DNA of 39,480 bases from NCBI GenBank assembly GCA_017415485.1, contig JAFQGP010000143.1, positions 1 to 39,480 of the forward strand, given 5' to 3'. Below the pieces are notes generated by a model. The model had not been told where the DNA came from. It worked only from the letters and a program-made list of their open reading frames with translations, and did not search any database. The DNA comes from Clostridia bacterium. Lineage in GTDB: Bacteria; Bacillota; Clostridia; Oscillospirales; CAG-272. This document shows, one piece after another, positions 8,283 through 16,388 of the stretch. Both the position numbers and the translations under genes were made by a program. How positions within the stretch are numbered: position 1 is the stretch's first letter; every line of letters begins with the position of its first letter.

Positions 8283-9896
8283 ATGAAAAAGAAAAATTAT
8301 GAAACTCTTGGCGTGATGCTTGATATGTCGCGCAACGCCGTTATGAGCGTCGAGTCGCTCAAGACTTATTTCGGTTATCTCAAAAAGATGGGATACAATT
8401 GCGTAATGCTCTATACCGAGGACACCTACGAGGTCGACGGTGAGCCCTATCTCGGCTATATGCGCGGAAGATATTCCAAGGCAGAGCTCATCGAGCTTGA
8501 CGAATATGCATCGGGTCTCGGCATCGAGCTGATCCCCTGCATTCAGACCCTTGCACATCTTCAGGGCTTCGTTCCGTGGAAGCAGGTTCCGATCGATAAC
8601 GAGGACGCAATGCTCGTTGATGATCCCCGCACCTATGAGTTCATCGAGAACGTCATCAAGTCCTGCCGCGAGTGCTTCAAGAGCAGCCGCCTCCACATCG
8701 GTATGGACGAGGCTTGGACTCTCGGCCGCGGTAAGTTTATGGATCTTCACGGCTACGAGCACCCCACCTCGATCATCAAGCGCCATCTCGCAAACGTATG
8801 CGAGATCGTCCGCAAATATGATTTCGAGCCGATGATGTGGTCGGATATGTTCTTCCGCTCGATCAATCCCGGCAATGCATACTACACCCCCAAGCGCGAG
8901 ATGCCCAAGGAAGTCATCGAGGCTGTGCCCGAGGACGTCATTCCCGTTTATTGGGACTACTACCGCGACAACGAGGAAGCGTATGACAATATGCTCTACA
9001 ACCACGAGCAGCTTTCAAACAAGACCTGGTTCGCGGGCGGCGCTTGGACCTGGAGAGGCTTCCTGCCGATGAATGGATTCTCCATTTTGTCGATGCACTA
9101 CGCGATCGACGCTTGCCGTAAGCACAAGGTAAAGAATATCTTCGTAACTATGTGGGGCGACGACGGACATGAGTGCTCGCGCTACGCAATCATGCCCACA
9201 CTCTATAACCTTGCCGAGTACGTAAGGGGCAACGACGACGAGGAAAAGATCCGCCGCGGCTTCCGCCGTATCTTCGGCGCGGATTACGATGCGTTTATGT
9301 CGCTTGACAAACTCAATGGCATCGTCAGCAAGGCAAGCAGAAACGACGCAACCGCCAAGCTCGTTCTCTTCAATGACTATTTCAACGGTTTCAACGATAT
9401 CAGACTTCTTCCCAATCAGAAGGAGTATATCGAGTCTGTTGCCGACGAGTGGCACGGCTACGCGAGAAAGTACCGCCGTTGGGCATATATGTTCGAAAGC
9501 GCGGCAAAGCTTGCCGATGCACTTGCGGTTAAGTACGACCTCGGAATCCGCACCCGCGCCGCGTACCTCGCGGGCGACAAGGACGAACTCCGCGAGCTTG
9601 CAAAGAAGGACTACGTAAAGGCATATAAGCTTATCGAAAAGTTCGCTCTCGCTTTTGAGAAGCAGTGGAACATCGAGAACAAGCCCACGGGCTTCGACGT
9701 TCAGGACATCCGTCTCGGCGGTCTTCTCCGCAGAACAGATTCCTGCCGCCGCCGTCTGCTTGACTACACAAGCGGCAAGATCGACGAGATCCCCGAGCTT
9801 GCATTCGAGCTCCTCGAAGGCGTCGTCCCCTCCGGCTCGAATAACTGCTACGGCAAGATGTGTACCGCAAACAGACTTACGCATAAGATTCTTTAA
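8283..9896 (+). CDS. Family 20 glycoside hydrolase (beta-N-acetylhexosaminidase)
   Basis: A 537-residue enzyme predicted to release terminal beta-linked GlcNAc or GalNAc by substrate-assisted catalysis. The start at 8283 is set by GGAGGAAG six bases upstream and follows a good promoter. The TIM barrel begins almost at the N-terminus (YETLGVMLDMSRNAVMS), with LGIELIPCIQTLAHLQ and then LHIGMDEAW, where H138 and the pair D142-E143 match the GH20 HxGxDE signature. A Trp-rich substrate wall follows (WRGF, MWGDDG). The usual N-terminal GH20b domain is absent, as in the GH20C-like subgroup. The C-terminal 170 residues are helical. There is no signal peptide, so it should act in the cytoplasm on imported oligosaccharides. 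It is monocistronic, followed by a hairpin, and divergent from a regulator that probably controls it. Confidence 0.88.
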   Translation: MKKKNYETLGVMLDMSRNAVMSVESLKTYFGYLKKMGYNCVMLYTEDTYEVDGEPYLGYMRGRYSKAELIELDEYASGLGIELIPCIQTLAHLQGFVPWKQVPIDNEDAMLVDDPRTYEFIENVIKSCRECFKSSRLHIGMDEAWTLGRGKFMDLHGYEHPTSIIKRHLANVCEIVRKYDFEPMMWSDMFFRSINPGNAYYTPKREMPKEVIEAVPEDVIPVYWDYYRDNEEAYDNMLYNHEQLSNKTWFAGGAWTWRGFLPMNGFSILSMHYAIDACRKHKVKNIFVTMWGDDGHECSRYAIMPTLYNLAEYVRGNDDEEKIRRGFRRIFGADYDAFMSLDKLNGIVSKASRNDATAKLVLFNDYFNGFNDIRLLPNQKEYIESVADEWHGYARKYRRWAYMFESAAKLADALAVKYDLGIRTRAAYLAGDKDELRELAKKDYVKAYKLIEKFALAFEKQWNIENKPTGFDVQDIRLGGLLRRTDSCRRRLLDYTSGKIDEIPELAFELLEGVVPSGSNNCYGKMCTANRLTHKIL

Positions 9897-9910
9897 TATG
9901 ACAAAGATAC

Positions 9911-9938
9911 ATCCCCGATCGAAAACACGGTCGGGGAT
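9911..9938 (+). terminator. Hairpin terminator after GH20
   Basis: ATCCCCGATC, 8-base loop, GGTCGGGGAT: ten pairs with one G-U. The stem extends outward through AAGATA/TATCTT with a bulge. The following U-tract is weak. Confidence 0.55.
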
Positions 9939-9999
9939 ATCTTATAGGATATTTTATATAATTAAGGAAAAGTTTTGTATACACAAAGTTTGTTTGCAA

Positions 10000-10430
10000 T
10001 GTTCGCACTTGTTAAGTAGGGGTGCAGGGGGCGTAGCCCCCTGCAAGAAAAAACGATGTCATCCTGAGGCGGCGTCCGCAGACAGCCTGCCGCCGAAGGA
10101 TCTCGTGCCGCCCCCCATTTACAAGGGGCGGCGCGGTGCCTGCACGTTGGAGTTTGATGTGAGTAACCGTAAGACTAAAGTCAAACCGCTTTGTTAGCTC
10201 ATATTAAAGTCAACATAAACGAAATCGCTGTGTGATTTTGAAACTACACAGTGATTTTACGTTTTCATATATATTTAGTTTTTGGTGCAGTACAGACCAC
10301 TTCGCCAGCACCGCGACGCGCAAAGAACAATTTGCGCGTCACGAGATCCTTCGGGCGTATATGCCTGCGGGCACGCCCTCAGGATGACATCGTAAGTGAT
10401 GAAGGGGGCTGCGCCCCCTTCACCCCTGCT
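10000..10430. repeat. Palindromic repeat element A, copy 1 (MITE-like)
   Basis: About 430 bp with no convincing gene. From the left it has the end module TGTTCGCACTTGTT, a hairpin (GCAGGGGGC/GCCCCCTGC), the motif GATGTCATCCTGAGG...CCGAAGGATCTCGT, a GC-rich hairpin, and a central hairpin whose arms read AATCGCTGTGT and ACACAGTGATT (near 10221-10257). The same modules then appear in reverse: GACGCGCAAA hairpin, ACGAGATCCTTCG...CTCAGGATGACATCG and GAAGGGGGC/GCCCCCTTC. The whole element recurs at 25161-25604 in the opposite orientation. It encodes no transposase, so it is non-autonomous if it moves at all. Confidence 0.8.
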
Positions 10431-10459
10431 TGATGGTGCAAATTCTGCAATTTTACAGC

Positions 10460-10837
10460 TTAAGCGTTGAAAATGCTCTTTTCGAGAATAATGACTCCCT
10501 CCGGATGCAGACCTTTTCCAAGCTCATGTGTATGCATTTCTTTTATAGTCCAGCCGTTCTCAAGATATTCGTTAATCTTATTCGCACTTTCTTGCCAGCA
10601 GAACTGAAAATACAGAACTTTTTGCTTTTTTACGGTCTTTTTTATACCGAGTAATTCGTCTACCGTTGTTTCAAAATATGATGCGATTTCGGGAAGCAGC
10701 GTGATGTCGGGATAAGACGATGCATTTTCCCAACGGCTGATCGCTTGCGGCGAAACTCCGAATACTTCGGCGGCTTGCTCCTGTGTTATTTGCTTGTCCT
10801 TTCGTAAAGCCTTGAATATTTCCGAAAATGTAGCCAT
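10460..10837 (-). CDS. XRE-family transcriptional regulator, 125 aa
   Basis: Residues 1-60 are a Cro/C1-type helix-turn-helix (ITQEQAAEVFGVSPQAISRWE, ending in TTVDELLGI). The remaining 60 residues form a small alpha/beta domain with a terminal strand (GVIILEK) that I do not recognise. GGAGG precedes the ATG, and a TATAAT box with a poor TTCAAA -35 lies at 10866-10894 on the minus strand. It stands alone beside repeat element A1, so its targets cannot be inferred from neighbours. Confidence 0.8.
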   Translation of the reverse strand: MATFSEIFKALRKDKQITQEQAAEVFGVSPQAISRWENASSYPDITLLPEIASYFETTVDELLGIKKTVKKQKVLYFQFCWQESANKINEYLENGWTIKEMHTHELGKGLHPEGVIILEKSIFNA

Positions 10838-10944
10838 AATATTCCTCCGTTTGTGGTTTGACTATATTATATCATTATTCTTGTATGATTTGAAATCGGA
10901 AAATGAGAATTCGGGTCAAGCATTGGTTGAATTTGCAGTAGATA

Positions 10945-11790
10945 TTAAAATACCAATTCAAACAAATCCCCAATATGGTCGCCGTAGATGCAACGATCAC
11001 CGTAGAAATCGATAAGCTCGGCTTCGTCGGTGTATCCGGCATCGAAAAAGTCGAAGTGGAGAAGCTGACATTTTTTCTCGGTATCGATTATGCGAAGCGC
11101 GGGGTGGATCTTTTCACCGAAGCCCTCGACCGAGTAAATCTTACCTTCTCGGCAGACCGCGCCTTGCACGTAATTGTGATATGGCGTGTCGAAGTATTCC
11201 TTGATCATATCTGTCGTGAGGGTGACCTCACGAATGCCCGAAGCACCGATCTCGCCGTCCGCAAGCTTTGGAAGATCAAAGGCAAAATATCTTGTTTGCA
11301 TTGCGCCGTCACGCATAACGAACGCCCAAAGCTGATCTTTGTCGGTGTCAACGACAAAGTTGCCGTAGGGACGTTTGTCCTCGACGTCACCCGATGATCT
11401 CCAAAGACTGCGATCATCGGTAAAGCCTATTTTGATAAGCAGAACGAGCTTGGTCGAAAAAGCGTTCCCGTCGCGCAAAAGGCGGTAAACGCAGCATATG
11501 CCGACGCGCTTGTCCTCGGTTTTGGCGTAATTATTGTAGACGTTGCTGTAAAGCAACGGAAATTCATCCCCGGGCGCGAAGAATTCGCCTCCGAAGGTGA
11601 CGGAATTGCTGTGCGGTACGATAAGATCGATCTTGTCAAGCTTGAATTCCGAGATCGGAGTCATATTTTCTTCGATCTTTGTCAGATCATAGACCGTGCA
11701 ACCGCCCTTCGAGGAAAAGCGGAATAAATAATTCTTATAAATCGCGCCGTCCTGCCCGCCGACGATGGTTGAAAGTTTTGTGATCTTCAT
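10945..11790 (-). CDS. Beta-propeller-like hypothetical protein, 281 aa
   Basis: A soluble protein without signal peptide. ATG is preceded by AAGGAT. The sequence alternates short beta strands with turns (DGAIYKNYLFRFSSKGGCTVYDL, LWAFVMRDG, GKIYSVEGFG), a pattern of WD/propeller-type proteins that report on or bind ligands, but I see no catalytic motif and no named family. The gene ends about 100 bp from the XRE gene and is preceded by repeat element B, so it seems monocistronic. Function unknown. Confidence 0.65.
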   Translation of the reverse strand: MKITKLSTIVGGQDGAIYKNYLFRFSSKGGCTVYDLTKIEENMTPISEFKLDKIDLIVPHSNSVTFGGEFFAPGDEFPLLYSNVYNNYAKTEDKRVGICCVYRLLRDGNAFSTKLVLLIKIGFTDDRSLWRSSGDVEDKRPYGNFVVDTDKDQLWAFVMRDGAMQTRYFAFDLPKLADGEIGASGIREVTLTTDMIKEYFDTPYHNYVQGAVCREGKIYSVEGFGEKIHPALRIIDTEKKCQLLHFDFFDAGYTDEAELIDFYGDRCIYGDHIGDLFELVF

Positions 11791-11862
11791 TTTGGTATCC
11801 TTATTTTAATTTGAAGTAGTTTGCAAAAAGTGGTATTTAAGATGAATATGCAGTACAGACTT

Positions 11863-12123
11863 CGCCACCCCTCATCCGGCGCTCCGCGCCGCCTTCTCCC
11901 AAGGTCCGGGAGAAGGCTTACATAACAAGTGCGAACATAGGTGACGGAGATAAAATAACGTCAACTATATCGTAAAGAATTAGAACTATTGAAATTTAGA
12001 AAAATGCGGCTGTTGTTAAATTAATCTGCCTGACGATGTTTAGAAATATTGAGTGAAGCTATAAATCAGCCTTCTCCCGGATCTTGGGAGAAGGTGGCGC
12101 GGAGCGCCGGATGAGGGGTGGCG
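11863..12123. repeat. Inverted-repeat element B (MITE-like)
   Basis: A 261-bp element with 56-bp terminal inverted repeats (11863-11918 and 12068-12123) that match at 54 of 56 positions. Each arm runs from CGCCACCCCTCATCCGGCGC to a nested hairpin CCTTCTCCC...GGGAGAAGG. The 149-bp interior is AT-rich and encodes nothing. Just inside the left arm is AACAAGTGCGAACAT, the exact reverse complement of the end module of element A1. Just outside it is GCAGTACAGAC, which also occurs inside element A. Confidence 0.8.
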
Positions 12124-12152
12124 GAATTTGTGCCCAATGTTATAAAAAGGGA

Positions 12153-12638
12153 TTACTTAACAGCCAAATAAACGTTAGCAACCGCAAGGGCAACGAGCCC
12201 GATTATTGCCAAAAGATCTCCGACAGAGCTTCGCGCGCGTCCGCAGGAGCTCTTTCTCCAAATTACGATCGGTGTGCCGAACTCTTGTTTGTTTCTGTTG
12301 ATATCCGAGAATACCAATGCAGTGATCTGAACTGCGCAAAGCAGCGCGTGGATAATTGCTATCGGCAAACGCAGTATATCTATCCAAGCGAGCGAAAGAG
12401 CGACGGTAATATATGCCGCAGTTCCGAAAAGCAAAATGAGATTCAGGTTATAGATCCATCCGAGCTCCTGTTTTAGTTTCTTGTAAAACCAAAAATTAGC
12501 ATAGCCTCTCGTATTTTTTCTTATAAAGGTTTTGCTGTTTTTGTTTATTCTTAAATAAGAATGTACTCCGCTTCGGAATATGACGTAGATCAGCGAGGCA
12601 AAGAGGGCGCAGAGAACGTTCATAAAATAAAAATCCAT
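12153..12638 (-). CDS. Membrane protein of unknown function, 161 aa
   Basis: Four predicted membrane segments (about residues 5-22, 66-82, 90-110 and 141-160), separated by a basic loop rich in Lys/Arg (YLRINKNSKTFIRKNTRG). GGGAG precedes the ATG. It is the last of three consecutive small membrane-protein genes on the minus strand (6-bp gap to the upstream one) and may belong to the transcript that starts at 19229. I do not recognise the family. Confidence 0.65.
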   Translation of the reverse strand: MDFYFMNVLCALFASLIYVIFRSGVHSYLRINKNSKTFIRKNTRGYANFWFYKKLKQELGWIYNLNLILLFGTAAYITVALSLAWIDILRLPIAIIHALLCAVQITALVFSDINRNKQEFGTPIVIWRKSSCGRARSSVGDLLAIIGLVALAVANVYLAVK

Positions 12639-12644
12639 AGCAAT

Positions 12645-12974
12645 TTAGCTCCCTTTGTTATTTCTTAATACACAAAAACAAATTGCAATATAAATCAATG
12701 TTTCTGCTGCCCAGACTCCGATAAACCACAGGTCACGCAGAAGAACAAAGTGGACTGCCGATAAGAAAAAATATATTCCGCTGACAGTCAAAACGTATCC
12801 GCGTGTCACGTGTGTTCTTCTTTTATCAATGCAGATGCTCGTTGTCAATAGGACGGAAAGAGCGATTCCGAGTAGGAAAGTTTTTATTTCGTCCGGATGA
12901 AGCGATACGAGCAAGATCATATTTCCAACGGTAATCAATGCCGCTAAAACCAACAGCACTTTCATGTTTTGCAT
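12645..12974 (-). CDS. Small membrane protein, 109 aa
   Basis: Four predicted hydrophobic segments in 109 residues (about 4-24, 31-48, 58-78 and 86-103), with a positively charged loop KRRTHVTRG in the middle. AAAGGAAG lies close before the ATG. It lies between two other small membrane-protein genes with gaps of 24 and 6 bp, so the three are probably translated from one message. No family recognised. Confidence 0.65.
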   Translation of the reverse strand: MQNMKVLLVLAALITVGNMILLVSLHPDEIKTFLLGIALSVLLTTSICIDKRRTHVTRGYVLTVSGIYFFLSAVHFVLLRDLWFIGVWAAETLIYIAICFCVLRNNKGS

Positions 12975-12998
12975 TTCTTCCTTTGATGTTTTTTCATT

Positions 12999-13439
12999 CT
13001 ACTGCTGTTCCTTTTCTTTGACGGTTTTGAAAAACTCAACGAATTCAAAAGCTCCGTCATATAAGTAATAAAACTTTTTTAATGTTTCGGTTTTGTTTTT
13101 ACCTTTTACGTTATATGAATATCTAATTTTTAAGAACCAACGCGGATGCTTACTACTCCTGCCGTGCACCGTTTCGAGAACTATCTCGGCTGATTCTATT
13201 TGCTTCCAAGAATACCGAAAGCGTTTTCCGTTGGGAGCAAAGATTATCACTTCTTTGTCATTGTAAAGGATACGGTCGGTTTTGTTGTGAAAAATCGATA
13301 ATACAAGAAACAATATCGGAATTATCAATGCACTCCAATGTCGGAGCAGAATAATAACTGCAATAGCGGTGGTGAGTGCGAAAATTTCAAGCTTTACGGT
13401 TAATTTGTTAGGTTTGACTTCATAATAATTTGAATCCAT
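12999..13439 (-). CDS. Membrane protein with PH-like cytoplasmic domain, 146 aa
   Basis: The start at 13439 (MDSNYYEV) is chosen because GGAAGGAG lies directly upstream, while the ATG at 13460 lacks a site. Two membrane segments near residues 20-52 are followed by a beta-rich domain (DKEVIIFAPNGKRFRYSWKQ, WFLKIRYSY) like the PH/YcxB-type domains of small Gram-positive membrane proteins. The gene begins 24 bp after the metallohydrolase gene and may be part of its operon. Function unknown. Confidence 0.65.
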   Translation of the reverse strand: MDSNYYEVKPNKLTVKLEIFALTTAIAVIILLRHWSALIIPILFLVLSIFHNKTDRILYNDKEVIIFAPNGKRFRYSWKQIESAEIVLETVHGRSSKHPRWFLKIRYSYNVKGKNKTETLKKFYYLYDGAFEFVEFFKTVKEKEQQ

Positions 13440-13463
13440 TAATTGCTCCTTCCCTTTCAAAGC

Positions 13464-14309
13464 TTAAAACTCAATTTCCATCCCGTCATACGCTACTATC
13501 ATACCGTATTCCGCCGCTTCTGCGGTGAGTTCGTCGTGGGTGCGGTCGACGAGGTGGCCGATGTGGCTGAGGGCGAATTTTGTGTTTTCGTCGGCGTTGC
13601 CGTTTTCGCGGAGCATATTTGCCGTTTCGATGCACCAATCAAGGTCCATATGCGATTTTGTTATCTGCGCGCCGCGCTTCAGTGTGCAGTCCATTGAAAC
13701 AAAATCAAATACGATTCCCGAATTCTTTATCCACTCGATCGCGTCGGAGTGGAAAAGCCCCGTGTCGTGCGCCCAGAGGATGCTTTTGCCGTCCTTTTCG
13801 ATGACGAACATCATCGGATCGAGTGCGGCGACGTGGCGCGCGCGGAGGGGAGTGACCTTATAGCCAAGGATGTTGACGGTCTTGTAGTATTCAAGCGTGT
13901 GGACCTCGGCGAGAGTCCACGCCTTCGGGTCGCGCGTGCCCGCGGCAAAATCCGCCTTGTGCTTTTCAACGGTGGCGCGGACACCTTTCCCCGACTCCTC
14001 GCTGAGATAGAAATTGACGGGTTCTTCCATACCGCGCACGCGGCTGAAAAGATCGCTGGTGAAGAAGTGATCGTGGTGGTTGTGTGTGATGAGTACGTGC
14101 TTCACCTTTCGCATATCAAGCCCCGCGAATGCACAATGATGAAAGGTATCGACCGAAAGATCAATGGCAAGGCAACCGTCAAGCAGAGCCATCGAACGCG
14201 TTCTTATGTTTTTGCCGCCGTTTTCTCTTGCGTGACGGCAGATGCGACAATCGCAAAATACCTCGGGGAGCCCATAGCCCGCGCCGGTTCCGTAATATTT
14301 AAGCTTCAT
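13464..14309 (-). CDS. PhnP-type metallo-beta-lactamase-fold hydrolase
   Basis: A 281-residue cytoplasmic protein. The metal-binding motif HNHHDH is at residues 76-81 (H76, H78, D80, H81). Further ligands are expected at H159-like RARHVAALDP, DTGLF and LSHIGHL. The N-terminus has FCDCRIC (C19, C21, C24), the structural zinc knuckle of PhnP cyclic-phosphate phosphodiesterases. PhnP opens ribosyl 1,2-cyclic phosphate in phosphonate use, but no phn gene is nearby, so the substrate here is probably different. The gene follows the TIM-barrel glycosidase-like gene by 3 bp, which ties it to sugar metabolism, perhaps as a phosphodiesterase or lactonase-like enzyme. That role is inference. Confidence 0.78.
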   Translation of the reverse strand: MKLKYYGTGAGYGLPEVFCDCRICRHARENGGKNIRTRSMALLDGCLAIDLSVDTFHHCAFAGLDMRKVKHVLITHNHHDHFFTSDLFSRVRGMEEPVNFYLSEESGKGVRATVEKHKADFAAGTRDPKAWTLAEVHTLEYYKTVNILGYKVTPLRARHVAALDPMMFVIEKDGKSILWAHDTGLFHSDAIEWIKNSGIVFDFVSMDCTLKRGAQITKSHMDLDWCIETANMLRENGNADENTKFALSHIGHLVDRTHDELTAEAAEYGMIVAYDGMEIEF

Positions 14310-14312
14310 TTT

Positions 14313-16388
14313 TTAATTCCTTTCAGCGAAAAATTCTGCCGTGTGACGGCAATTGAGTATCTTTTCAACGATCTGTCCCTTTGAGAAATAATAGTGATTT
14401 GCCGCTTCGTAGCCGATGGCGGCGTTTTTGTTCATCTGCGCGAGCATCAGACGGGCGATCTGCTCCTCATCCTCTGCGATCTTCTTCGCATCTGTGAAGC
14501 GGCCTTCGTCGCGGGCGCGGATGAATCTGATCTGATTATAGGATGACTTGAAGATGCAATAAGCCGCGCGAGCCATAACGGCGACCTCGCTTTCGTCACC
14601 TTCATCGATCAAGGCAAGACCCTTTTCCCAACCCTCGCAGAGCTTGCGGAACTGATCCTCGAATATATCAACGGGATAGATCGAGCGCCACGCCTCGAGA
14701 TCGTCGTAGGCAAAGCCCGTCATCGTTGCAGTATATCCCGAGGGAGTAGGGAAGAGAAGGCTCGATGGCCCCGCGTTCTGCGGACCTTTGTAGAGCGTTT
14801 GGATGTGGAAAGGAAATTCGCGGAATGCCTCGGCAAAGAGCTTTTCGGCTTCGCGGGTCGGGAAATTGACATTCGCATTCTCATAGAAGTATTTTGCGGC
14901 AGTTGCAATATTGTTGCAGGGGTAGCCGCCGAGTGTCCAGCTTAAGAGAAGATGTTCGACACCTTCATCGCGCAGAGCTCGGATGTGATCGTCTATCAAG
15001 GGCGAAACGGGAATCGCGGGGACGGTCGATGCCTCCCAGGTGGTGCTGATCTGCACCTTGGCGCCAACCTCGTGGCCACTTTCCTTGGCGACTGCCCATT
15101 CTCTTTTTGCGCGTTCACCGGGACCCGGAATGCTTATCGAATAATCAAGGACCCGTCCTTTTACTCCTCCGATCTCAAAAGGCACGTCAAGCTCGCTTTG
15201 CGAGAGAAGGATGACGTCCTTTGAAAGACTGCGGATGATCTCCTCGTTGAATCCGCGCCACGCCCAGCTCCACGCGAAGATCTTGATGTCGCGTGAAACG
15301 CGGTGAGCACCCTCGGCAATGGTGTTTATGAGTTCCGATATGACTTCGGGTGCGCTTCGCTTGCTGCATCGCGGGCAAAGGCATTCGACATTTCCGTCGC
15401 CCGAATGAGAATAGCAGTTGGTCAGGTTTTCCGAACGCGTGATCGTGAAGAAACCGCCGATCAGAGGTACCTCGCGGCAGATCTTTTCAATGGAATCGCG
15501 CAGATAATTCCGTACCTTTTCGGTTGAGGTGCAGAGCGAGGCTCCGTCGCCTCTGATATGACCGCGTATATCGGGGTGCTTTTCGAAAAACGAAAGCGGC
15601 ATAAAACGCGGTTCATTTATGTAAAGATAGAGCTTGATCCCGTATTTGGCAAGCCTCTCGGTCAGCTCGCGCATACGCGCAAGACGCTCCTTGTGACCTT
15701 TTGAAAGTGAGGGCTCAAAAGGAAATTCCACGAGTCCCGAAAGCACACCTTGCGTCCAGATGCCGTTGACACCGAGATCGCGGTATGCTGCAAGCTGTTC
15801 GTCGGGCAGATAGACCTCGCTTGGCACGTCAAAAGCGTGCTGATAAAGCCCAGAAAAGGCATAGATCATTCGGGTTTTGAACACCTCTTTGCCATCGCGG
15901 TTAATATTTGGCACGCTGTATTCGAATTCAAACGATTTCTTGCCCGAAACGTCCACAGTCTGCATCAATTCCTTGATCTTCGCAGTCTGCTGTTTTTCCG
16001 TGTCGGTAAGCTCACGCCAACGGACGGGCTCGCAGATCGGTTTTTCGCGGAGCTTTTCGGCAAGGAAGTCCTCTTCTTTGAGAATGAGCGCAAGCTCGCC
16101 CTCGGTCATCCCGAGAAGCTCGAGAAGCTGTGAATAGGGCAGAATATGCCACATTCTGCGGATGATGGTGATATATCCGCGCTCGAGCCAGATGTTGCCG
16201 GGCGCATAGTCGGGCAGTCCCATATCTTCTGCCGCACGGATGACGTTTTCTTCGGTCGTGCCGAGGATCTCGGCTATTTTGTTTGCGGGAACGTATTCGT
16301 AAGCTCTGAAAATGAAAGCCTGAGCTATGGTCGGAAAATGCGGAAGTGAAAGGGCTTTTTTGCCTTCCTTCGGTAATGAAAAGATCAT
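14313..16388 (-). CDS. Putative TIM-barrel glycoside hydrolase-like protein, 691 aa
   Basis: No signal peptide. Residues 1-140 are helical with two HTH-like stretches (KIAEILGTTEENVIRAAEDM and LLELLGMTEGELALILKEE). Residues about 180-560 look like a (beta/alpha)8 barrel: GVNGIWTQGVL, YGIKLYLYINEPR, VPLIGGFFTITRSE, IKIFAWSWAWRG, KVQISTTWEAS and HLLLSWTLGGYP mark successive strands. A CLCPRC knuckle near residue 340 recalls DUF4838/GH20-like proteins. The last 130 residues are helical. Candidate acids are the Glu of NEPR and of TRSE, but I cannot assign a CAZy family. It overlaps the upstream C69 gene by four bases (ATGA), so translation is coupled. It probably acts on an imported sugar or glycopeptide. 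Confidence 0.65.
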   Translation of the reverse strand: MIFSLPKEGKKALSLPHFPTIAQAFIFRAYEYVPANKIAEILGTTEENVIRAAEDMGLPDYAPGNIWLERGYITIIRRMWHILPYSQLLELLGMTEGELALILKEEDFLAEKLREKPICEPVRWRELTDTEKQQTAKIKELMQTVDVSGKKSFEFEYSVPNINRDGKEVFKTRMIYAFSGLYQHAFDVPSEVYLPDEQLAAYRDLGVNGIWTQGVLSGLVEFPFEPSLSKGHKERLARMRELTERLAKYGIKLYLYINEPRFMPLSFFEKHPDIRGHIRGDGASLCTSTEKVRNYLRDSIEKICREVPLIGGFFTITRSENLTNCYSHSGDGNVECLCPRCSKRSAPEVISELINTIAEGAHRVSRDIKIFAWSWAWRGFNEEIIRSLSKDVILLSQSELDVPFEIGGVKGRVLDYSISIPGPGERAKREWAVAKESGHEVGAKVQISTTWEASTVPAIPVSPLIDDHIRALRDEGVEHLLLSWTLGGYPCNNIATAAKYFYENANVNFPTREAEKLFAEAFREFPFHIQTLYKGPQNAGPSSLLFPTPSGYTATMTGFAYDDLEAWRSIYPVDIFEDQFRKLCEGWEKGLALIDEGDESEVAVMARAAYCIFKSSYNQIRFIRARDEGRFTDAKKIAEDEEQIARLMLAQMNKNAAIGYEAANHYYFSKGQIVEKILNCRHTAEFFAERN

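Noticed and set aside
8217..9884. Two long minus-strand frames (262 and 289 codons)
   Set aside because: They are antisense to the GH20 gene, whose catalytic motif is certain; no ribosome sites and no recognisable domains.
10251..10433. 60-codon frame inside element A1, and similar frames in A2, B and C
   Set aside because: They run through hairpins of the repeats, have no ribosome sites and are not kept between copies.
13464..14309. Phosphonate (phn) operon
   Set aside because: Only a PhnP-like fold is present; no phnG-M or transporter genes lie nearby.
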